DNA of 5,081 nucleotides from Desulfobacteraceae bacterium (GTDB lineage: Bacteria; Desulfobacterota; Desulfobacteria; Desulfobacterales; Desulfosalsimonadaceae): NCBI GenBank assembly GCA_007131845.1, contig SLPT01000182.1:1-5081 (forward strand), in the 5' to 3' direction. Below the pieces are notes generated by a model, which did not search any database, was not told the origin of the DNA, and worked only from the letters and a program-made list of their open reading frames with translations. Every line of letters starts with the position of its first letter. The stretch's first letter is position 1. The translations under genes were made by a program, and so were the position numbers. Positions 1 through 5,081 of the stretch are shown piece by piece.

Positions 1-1243
1 AATCCTTTCCCGGATAACGGAAAAACGCCATGTCCGGGTATTTGTCAGCCCCACCTGCCCGTACTGCCCCCAGCAAGCCATCAACGCTGCGAAAGCGGCC
101 ATTGCCCACCCCGACCGGATCGGCCTTGAAATTGTCGACGTTCAGGCCTTTCCGGAGATCGCGGATGCTTATGACGCCCAGTCGGTTCCGCAGGCCTTTG
201 CCGATGACGTGCTGATCGCCATGGGCGCCCAGGCGGAAGAACTGTTCTGCCTCAGCCTGGAAAAGATGGAGCAGCAGAATGTTTATATCCCGGACGACGA
301 CGCGCCTTTCGTTGAAGCAGACCTGGTGATTATCGGCGGGGGGCCGGCCGGTCTGACTGCCGGAATCTACGCCGCCCGCAGCGGTCTGAATGCGGTCGTC
401 CTGGAAAAAGGGGCGCTGGGCGGACAGGTCACTCAGACCCCGGTGGTGGATAACTACCCCGGCATGACCCACGTGGGCGGAAAAGCGCTGGCGGATGTCA
501 TGGTGACCCATGCCCTCGAGTACGTCCGGATATACCAGGGAGAGGAAGCCATGGAGATCCGGCACAATGAAGACGGGACGCACACGGTGATGACCAATCG
601 AAGAAAGTTCCAGGCGCGCGCCCTTCTTCTGGCCACGGGCGCCAATTACCGACGGCTGGATGCGCCCGGGGAATCCCGCTTGTCCGGTCGCGGGGTAAGC
701 TACTGCTCCACCTGCGACGGACCGTTTTTCAAAAACAAAAACGTGATCATCGTGGGCGGCGGTGACAGCGCGGTCACGGAGGCGATCCATCTGAAGAGCA
801 TCGGGGCACACGTGACCATTATCCACCGCGACGACAAGCTCACCGCGCAGCATCACCTGGTCCGGCAGATAGAGGAAAGCGGGATTGAAATCATTTACAA
901 CACCGAGGTCAAGGAAATTCACGGAGAGAAATCCGTTGACAAGGTGACGCTGCATAACAACCTGACCGGCACAGAGCAAATCATGGACGTACAAGGCGTT
1001 TTCATCGCGATCGGCTACGTGCCGGCCGTGGATCTGGCGGAAAAACTGGGCGTGGCGCTCACACCGGAGGGCTACATCCGCCAGGAACAGTTCCGGACAA
1101 GCCAACAGGGAGTTTATGCGGCCGGAGACGTCACCGGCGGATACAACCAGATCGTCATTGCCTCCGGGCAGGGCTCAGGCGCTGCAATGACCATTTTCGA
1201 AGACCTGGTGCATCCATACTGGAAAAAGGAACGATCCGGCTGA
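1..1243 (+). CDS. AhpF/thioredoxin reductase-like flavoprotein with N-terminal thioredoxin-fold domain (5' partial)
   Basis: The frame is open from base 2 to the TGA at 1241-1243, giving 413 visible residues; the start lies upstream of the window. Residues about 10-90 form a thioredoxin/glutaredoxin-like fold with the redox motif CPYC (19-22, bases 56-67) and a cis-proline motif SVPQ (61-64). An FAD-binding motif IIGGGPAG (110-117) follows, then the second redox centre CSTCDG (235-240, bases 704-721), a dinucleotide motif GGGDSA (252-257) and the FAD-contacting AGDVTGG (374-380). The expected job, known from the family, is to pass electrons from NAD(P)H through FAD and CSTC to CPYC and then to a cytosolic acceptor such as a peroxiredoxin or thioredoxin-like protein. 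The first cysteines of the two motifs are 216 residues apart, as in enterobacterial AhpF (Cys129 and Cys345 from memory), so about 110 residues, another Trx fold, are probably missing upstream. The tail YNQIVIASGQG also resembles AhpF. No ahpC is visible. The GTG at 209 lacks a ribosome site and would cut off the Trx domain, so it is not the start. AhpF versus fused TrxR is unresolved. Confidence 0.93.
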   Translation, partial: ILSRITEKRHVRVFVSPTCPYCPQQAINAAKAAIAHPDRIGLEIVDVQAFPEIADAYDAQSVPQAFADDVLIAMGAQAEELFCLSLEKMEQQNVYIPDDDAPFVEADLVIIGGGPAGLTAGIYAARSGLNAVVLEKGALGGQVTQTPVVDNYPGMTHVGGKALADVMVTHALEYVRIYQGEEAMEIRHNEDGTHTVMTNRRKFQARALLLATGANYRRLDAPGESRLSGRGVSYCSTCDGPFFKNKNVIIVGGGDSAVTEAIHLKSIGAHVTIIHRDDKLTAQHHLVRQIEESGIEIIYNTEVKEIHGEKSVDKVTLHNNLTGTEQIMDVQGVFIAIGYVPAVDLAEKLGVALTPEGYIRQEQFRTSQQGVYAAGDVTGGYNQIVIASGQGSGAAMTIFEDLVHPYWKKERSG

Positions 1244-1259
1244 AGGGCGGGATTCCGGC

Positions 1260-2225
1260 TTACCGGCCGCGTGATCGCCCCATGCGCCCCACCAGAAATC
1301 CGTCCACGAACAGGGAAATCAAGTGATGGAGTACGCACACGATCAGGGCCTGGCCATATTCCGGAAACAGGTCGACCTGGAGGATGATCGACAGGGGCAG
1401 CGTTTTTTGCGCACCCATTAAAATAACGGACTCTCTTCGCCCCCGCCCCATGGACAACATGCGACTCGCACCGAAACCGCTCGCCAGCATGATCAGGTGA
1501 AACACCAATACCAGCAGCGCGATCTGTAATGCAGACAGCCAGGCTCCCATTAATACCGGTTTTGCCTGGGCCACCCCGATCCATACGATAACCAAAATCA
1601 GGATCTGGCTTGCCAGTGACAGCCAGCGCAGGATGAATGGGTTGGTGGTTTTTATCGCCGCTTTGGCCGCTATGCCCGCAGTCAGGGGGAGAAGGACAGC
1701 CCATGCGATTTTGAGAATCATCGCCCATGAATCGAGTTGGACTGCCGCGGTTTTCCCGGTAGCCAGAAGCAGCAGGGGAAGGGTGACGGCGATGGTAAAG
1801 GTCGCCATGGCATTGGTGGTGACGGATACGAACAGTGCATGGGCGGGATTGCCGCCGGCCGCATTGGTCATTACGATCCCCGTGCTCATGGTGGTCGGCA
1901 TGACCGCCACCAGAAACAACCCGATCAATACGCCCGTGGAAATGGGGAAAACGGATACAGCGGCGGCATAGAGCGGCGCCATGACAAATATCAGTACAAA
2001 GGCTGCAAGCGTTGCTTTCCCGTCGGTCAGGCCGTCTCGTATCTGATCCGGGTTAAGAAGAAACCCCTGGATCAGAAAGACCAGGAATATGATCATATCC
2101 GGTCCGTGTACGGACCGGACCCATCTGCCGGCATCCGCGATGGCATCGGTAGGATCGAAAACCGTACAGGCAAAAACCAGCCCCAGTCCCGCCAGAAACC
2201 AATATTTTTTCAATGTCTGCATCAT
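1260..2225 (-). CDS. Bile acid:sodium symporter (BASS) family transporter, SBF-like/YfeH-type
   Basis: This 321-residue protein is very hydrophobic, with about ten likely membrane segments, roughly at residues 8-24, 42-58, 70-92, 97-119, 130-154, 166-190, 198-219, 226-251, 266-283 and 290-313. It sits in the inner membrane. The conserved core MPTTMSTG (109-116) followed by TNAAGGN (120-126) and ALF (130-132), and the late motif GAQKTLPL (271-278), match the SBF-like branch of the BASS superfamily (YfeH/RCH1 type) as I know it. Family members are secondary transporters, often coupled to sodium; the substrate cannot be read from the sequence. The length is typical. The ATG at 2225 is chosen because an in-frame stop (bases 2247-2249) lies eight codons upstream; a second ATG follows directly. 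No convincing Shine-Dalgarno sequence precedes it, so initiation may be weak or slightly downstream. The gene converges on the flavoprotein gene with 16 bp between stops and diverges from smc, so it is probably monocistronic at its 5' end. Other BASS branches are possible. Confidence 0.88.
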   Translation of the reverse strand: MMQTLKKYWFLAGLGLVFACTVFDPTDAIADAGRWVRSVHGPDMIIFLVFLIQGFLLNPDQIRDGLTDGKATLAAFVLIFVMAPLYAAAVSVFPISTGVLIGLFLVAVMPTTMSTGIVMTNAAGGNPAHALFVSVTTNAMATFTIAVTLPLLLLATGKTAAVQLDSWAMILKIAWAVLLPLTAGIAAKAAIKTTNPFILRWLSLASQILILVIVWIGVAQAKPVLMGAWLSALQIALLVLVFHLIMLASGFGASRMLSMGRGRRESVILMGAQKTLPLSIILQVDLFPEYGQALIVCVLHHLISLFVDGFLVGRMGRSRGR

Positions 2226-2273
2226 AGTGTTGAAAACAGCGGCAGTTCACGATATTGAATATAGGCTGTAATG

Positions 2274-2292
2274 CTTGTTTAAGTACAACAAG
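2274..2292. repeat. 19-bp imperfect palindrome, possible operator
   Basis: CTTGTT (2274-2279) and AACAAG (2287-2292) are perfect inverted 6-bp arms around a 7-bp centre. Seven of the nine pairs match about a central G at 2283. The element lies in the divergent spacer and overlaps the candidate -10 of smc and the candidate -35 of the transporter gene, so a bound dimeric regulator could affect both. It could also be chance in AT-rich sequence, and no regulator gene is visible nearby. Confidence 0.35.
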
Positions 2293-2308
2293 CCATAGTA
2301 GATAGTAT

Positions 2309-2313
2309 AAAGG
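2309..2313 (+). promoter_or_regulatory. Ribosome binding site of smc
   Basis: AAAGG lies 8 nt before the ATG at 2322. The next in-frame stop upstream is TAA at 2280-2282, with no other ATG between, and the protein from 2322 begins with the standard Smc start (MQLKRLEISGFKSFADK). Together these fix the start. Confidence 0.7.
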
Positions 2314-2321
2314 CTTTTCCA

Positions 2322-5081
2322 ATGCAACTAAAAAGGCTCGAAATATCCGGCTTCAAATCATTCGCCGACAAGTGCGCAATCGACTTCCCTCCTGGGATTT
2401 CGGCCATTGTCGGTCCCAACGGCTGCGGCAAGAGCAACATCATCGATGCCATCAAGTGGGTGATGGGGGAACAAAGCGTCAAGCAGTTGCGGGGAAAATC
2501 CATGGGGGACGTCATTTTTGCCGGAACAGACCGGCGCCCGCCCCTGAATATGGCAGAGGTTTCCCTCGTCATTGCCGGCCACGATTCCCAAGCCGGGGGC
2601 AATGTCGGGGAGTACAGCGAAATCATGGTCACAAGGAGGCTTTACCGCTCCGGGGAAAGCCGCTACCTCATTAACAGGCAGCCCTGCCGCCTCAAGGATA
2701 TCAGCGACATCTTCCTGCGGTTCTCCATGGGGTCGCGATCGTGCGCCATCATTCAACAGGGCAATATCGGCGCAATTACCGATGCATCACCCGAGGAGCG
2801 GCGCGCCTTTATCGAGGAGGCCGCCGGCGTTGTACGCTACAAGGCCCGGAAGCAGGAGGCCGTTTCCAAGGTGAACGCAACGAAAGACAACATCGTCCGC
2901 CTGCACGACATCCTGGAGGAAATCGAAAGCCGTCTGGCGGCGCTCACCGTGGAAGCGGAAAAAGCCAGACGATACCGGGACTGCCGGGACCGTCTGAAGC
3001 AAGCCGACATGATGATCAGCTGTTATTACCACGAACACTATGCCCGGAAAATCGAATCCGTGGAAGAACTGCTCGGCAGCCTGAAGGAAAACACCGGCGA
3101 TAAAGCCGGAGAGATTGAACGCTTAAACGAAGCGCTCCGGGAGATCGAAGATAACCGTCGGGAAAAGGAAGAAAAAATTGCCGCAAAAAAGGCGGAAAAA
3201 GAGGAGAAGCAGAAAAAGACCGAAACCATCGATTTCGAATGCCGCCGCCTGGGTGATGAACTTGAACGGATCCGGGAGGAAAATGACCGCCAGCTCCAAT
3301 CCCTTGACGAATTGAGTGAAAAAAACGAAACGACCCGGGCCGAGCAGGAAGAAGAAATCCAAAAGGAGCAATCCCTCCGGGAGCGAATCCGGACCGTCAA
3401 AAACGAAATGGACGATGAAAAACAAAAGACGGCCGCCTACAGGGAGCAGCTCTCGGAAAAAGGGAGCGCTCTGGAGGATAAAAAAGAAACCCTGATGACG
3501 CTTTCCAACCGGCATGCCCGTCATCAGAACAGCTTCCAGAACGCCTCCGAGAACCGCGAAAACCTGGCGCGTCGCATTAAGAAAACCCGCCAGGATAAAA
3601 AAGCGGCGGAAAAAACGGTCTTTGAACTTGAAGCAGCCGAAAAAGATGCAGCCGGAAAAATGGCATCCTTACAGGAGCGGCTCGAAGACCTGAAGCGCCG
3701 GAAATCCGAATGTGAAATGGTTTTAAAGGAAAAAAACGCATCCCTTTCCGAAAAGACCCAATCCATCGGTCGCATCGAAAATGAACGAAGCCGACTTAAA
3801 TCCCGCCTGACAATTTTATCGAAGATGGAAGCCGGTTTCGAGTGGTACCGTGACGGGGTCCGGGCGATTATGAATCATCGCGCCGATATCGACCCGGACG
3901 GCCGCATCAGGGCGGTCATTGCGGAAATCATCGCCCCTGAAGAAGGATTTGCCGACGCCGTGGAAGCCGCCCTTGGCGAATCGCTGCAATACATTATTGT
4001 TGATGGCCCAAAGGCGGGTAAAGACTGTATCCGATACCTCAAAGACAATGAATCCGGCCGGAGCGGCTTTCTTTTTCATGAAAGCGGGTACGAGGCCGAT
4101 CCGCAATCCCCCCCGGGAATAACGGTACCTGTTTCACCGCCCGGACCGGCATCGACGCAAAACACCGATAAGACAGTCCCCCCTATGCTTGCCGATCATG
4201 TTTGTGCTCAGGCCGGGTACGAACACCTTGTTTGGCATCTGCTGGCGGACATCGCAGTGGCAAATGACCTGGAGGACGCAGTTAAACTGTGGGGCAGCGG
4301 AAACGGATATACTGCAATGGTCACCCTTCAGGGAGACATGGTGTCGAAAAGCGGCGCAATGGTTGGCGGAAGCCGGGACAACCTATCCGGTATCCTGGAA
4401 AAGAAACAGGAAATCCGACAGCTTCAGCAGGAGATCGAAACGATCGGGGAAACCCTGGAGGCGGAGCAGTCCGCAAGAAAGGAACTGGAAGCAGAAGTCA
4501 AAAACCTGGAAAACCGTCTTTCAGATATCACGCAGAAAAAATTCCGGTACGAGGCGGATCATCTCGAGGCGGAAAAAAAACAATACAAGACGACGGAACA
4601 GCTGAAGCATGCCCGGCGTCACCTGGAGATCACAGCCCTGGAAAGCGAACGGCTCGAAGGGGAAAAAGAAGATGCCGAAGCGGAGATCGAACGCCACGAC
4701 CAGCTGTTGGCGGAAATCGACCGTGACATAGAAGACGAAAAAAAACAAATCGATGCCGCAACCCGGGACATCGAGGCGCTCAAGGAGACCATCCGCACAT
4801 TCGACAACCGGCTGGTCGATCAGAAACTGGAACTGACCCGCCTGGAATCGGAAATGGACAACACCCGACGGACGCTTGCGCGCCTCAGGGAATTTATCCG
4901 GGAGGGCACGGAGCGGGAGGAAAAAACCCGCACGGCCATCGATGAGGGGAAAAAGCGGAAGGCTGAAATTGAAAACCAGCTTGCCGGTTATGAGTCGGAA
5001 AAAGCCCGGGAAGCCTCCGCGCTCCGTCAGATCGCCAGCGACCTGAAAGATGAGGAAGCCCGGTATCGTGCGGTCGTTGAA
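2322..5081 (+). CDS. smc: Chromosome segregation/condensation ATPase Smc (3' partial)
   Basis: The frame is open from ATG 2322 to the window end, giving 920 residues of an expected 1150-1200 or so. The N-terminal head begins with LEISGFKSFADK (6-17). It has the Walker A loop GPNGCGKSN (31-39, Lys37), the arginine-bearing LRG (56-58), the Q-loop region IIQQGNIGAI (143-152) and the block EERRAFIEEAAGVVRYK (158-174). A charged, Lys/Glu-rich coiled coil follows from about 175 to 500. The hinge covers about 503-684 and ends in the glycine-rich GAMVGGS (678-684). The returning coil continues to the edge. The C-terminal signature motif (LSGGE), Walker B and the coil end lie outside. Smc dimerises at the hinge, binds ATP with its heads, works with the ScpA-ScpB kleisin complex on nucleoid DNA, and organises and separates sister chromosomes. 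A proline-rich stretch (594-621) interrupts the hinge. scpA and scpB are not in the window. SbcC and RecN are excluded by the hinge and head motifs. Confidence 0.97.
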   Translation, partial: MQLKRLEISGFKSFADKCAIDFPPGISAIVGPNGCGKSNIIDAIKWVMGEQSVKQLRGKSMGDVIFAGTDRRPPLNMAEVSLVIAGHDSQAGGNVGEYSEIMVTRRLYRSGESRYLINRQPCRLKDISDIFLRFSMGSRSCAIIQQGNIGAITDASPEERRAFIEEAAGVVRYKARKQEAVSKVNATKDNIVRLHDILEEIESRLAALTVEAEKARRYRDCRDRLKQADMMISCYYHEHYARKIESVEELLGSLKENTGDKAGEIERLNEALREIEDNRREKEEKIAAKKAEKEEKQKKTETIDFECRRLGDELERIREENDRQLQSLDELSEKNETTRAEQEEEIQKEQSLRERIRTVKNEMDDEKQKTAAYREQLSEKGSALEDKKETLMTLSNRHARHQNSFQNASENRENLARRIKKTRQDKKAAEKTVFELEAAEKDAAGKMASLQERLEDLKRRKSECEMVLKEKNASLSEKTQSIGRIENERSRLKSRLTILSKMEAGFEWYRDGVRAIMNHRADIDPDGRIRAVIAEIIAPEEGFADAVEAALGESLQYIIVDGPKAGKDCIRYLKDNESGRSGFLFHESGYEADPQSPPGITVPVSPPGPASTQNTDKTVPPMLADHVCAQAGYEHLVWHLLADIAVANDLEDAVKLWGSGNGYTAMVTLQGDMVSKSGAMVGGSRDNLSGILEKKQEIRQLQQEIETIGETLEAEQSARKELEAEVKNLENRLSDITQKKFRYEADHLEAEKKQYKTTEQLKHARRHLEITALESERLEGEKEDAEAEIERHDQLLAEIDRDIEDEKKQIDAATRDIEALKETIRTFDNRLVDQKLELTRLESEMDNTRRTLARLREFIREGTEREEKTRTAIDEGKKRKAEIENQLAGYESEKAREASALRQIASDLKDEEARYRAVVE
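3828..4373 (+). other. Smc hinge domain
   Basis: Residues about 503-684 of Smc form the dimerisation hinge. It opens with a WYRDGVRAIM-type helix after the first coil. The conserved AVIAEIIAPEEGFADAVEAALG core and the QYIIVDG strand follow. After a variable middle, the second half carries HLLADIAVANDLEDAV and the TLQGDMVSKSGAMVGGS end. The hinge joins two Smc chains and contacts DNA in characterised homologues. Boundaries are estimated from where the heptad-like charged sequence stops and resumes. Confidence 0.85.

Larger units (their letters stand above)
2226..2321. promoter_or_regulatory. Divergent intergenic spacer between the transporter gene and smc
   Basis: This 96-bp stretch separates two divergent starts and is visibly more AT-rich than the flanking genes, so promoters for both must lie here or inside the adjacent coding ends. 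Candidate elements are weak. For smc, TTGAAT (2255-2260) and TTTAAG (2278-2283) are spaced by 17 bp and would give a leader of about 30 nt. For the transporter, reading the - strand, TTGTAC (2288-2283) and TATATT (2263-2258) are spaced by 19 bp and would give a leader of about 25 nt. The region is supported by gene arrangement; the individual boxes are guesses from base matching. Confidence 0.45.

Noticed and set aside
1255..1266. Possible terminator hairpin in the convergent gap (CCGG, loop CTTA, CCGG)
   Set aside because: The stem is only four pairs and no T-tract follows on either strand, so it does not support an intrinsic terminator for either gene.
1114..1728. Long - strand frame (204 codons) across the convergent gene ends
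   Set aside because: It overlaps the conserved C-terminus of the flavoprotein and the transporter gene in another frame. Its translation is Pro/Gly/Arg-rich with no recognisable motif, as expected for a shadow of GC-rich genes.
2303..2308. TAGTAT as the -10 box of smc
   Set aside because: It would put the transcription start at or after the AAAGG ribosome site, leaving almost no leader, and it lacks a -35 match at proper spacing.
3120..3780. Repetitive GAAAAA/GAGGAA-rich sequence as a possible tandem repeat
   Set aside because: There is no fixed repeat unit. The pattern follows from Lys and Glu codons in the Smc coiled coil.
2358..4106. Several - strand frames opposite smc, including Phe/Ser-rich ones around 3038-3775
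   Set aside because: The whole interval is covered by the well-conserved Smc frame. The Phe/Ser-rich products are what antisense reading of Lys/Glu/Arg-rich coiled coil gives.
4189..4726. + strand frames of 138 and 145 codons inside smc
   Set aside because: Both overlap the hinge end and second coil of Smc in the wrong frame, are strongly basic and show no conserved motif. They do not indicate a frameshift, because the Smc frame continues unbroken.

Overview
The window holds three protein genes. A flavoprotein disulfide reductase runs in from the left edge on the + strand. A BASS-type membrane transporter lies on the - strand. The first 920 codons of smc run off the right edge on the + strand. 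No RNA genes, insertion sequences, CRISPR arrays or phage genes were seen. The window looks like ordinary bacterial chromosome, and I did not find a previously undescribed system in it.

Organism (inference): a GC-rich bacterium that uses Smc rather than MukB. The Smc head signatures (GPNGCGKSN, IIQQGNIGAI) and a reductase fused to a Trx-fold domain fit an anaerobic Desulfobacterota-type (former deltaproteobacterial) lineage. This was judged from memory of the families, not from a search.

Layout. Bases 1-1243 encode the C-terminal 413 residues of an AhpF/thioredoxin-reductase-like protein. A CPYC thioredoxin-fold domain is joined in one frame to an FAD/pyridine-nucleotide module with a CSTC redox centre. 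The spacing between its two CxxC centres equals that of AhpF. After a 16-bp convergent gap comes the transporter at 1260-2225 (-). A 96-bp AT-richer divergent spacer (2226-2321) carries weak promoter-like elements and a 19-bp imperfect palindrome. Smc begins at ATG 2322. Its visible part covers the N-terminal ATPase half, the first coiled-coil arm, the hinge and part of the returning arm. The C-terminal ATPase half lies outside the window.

The three genes show no obvious shared pathway: redox supply of thiol electrons, membrane transport, and chromosome organisation. The orientations (convergent, then divergent) mean no two of them are co-transcribed. The points most worth a second look are the non-canonical NADPH-phosphate motif in the reductase, the proline-rich stretch inside the Smc hinge, and the palindrome in the divergent spacer.
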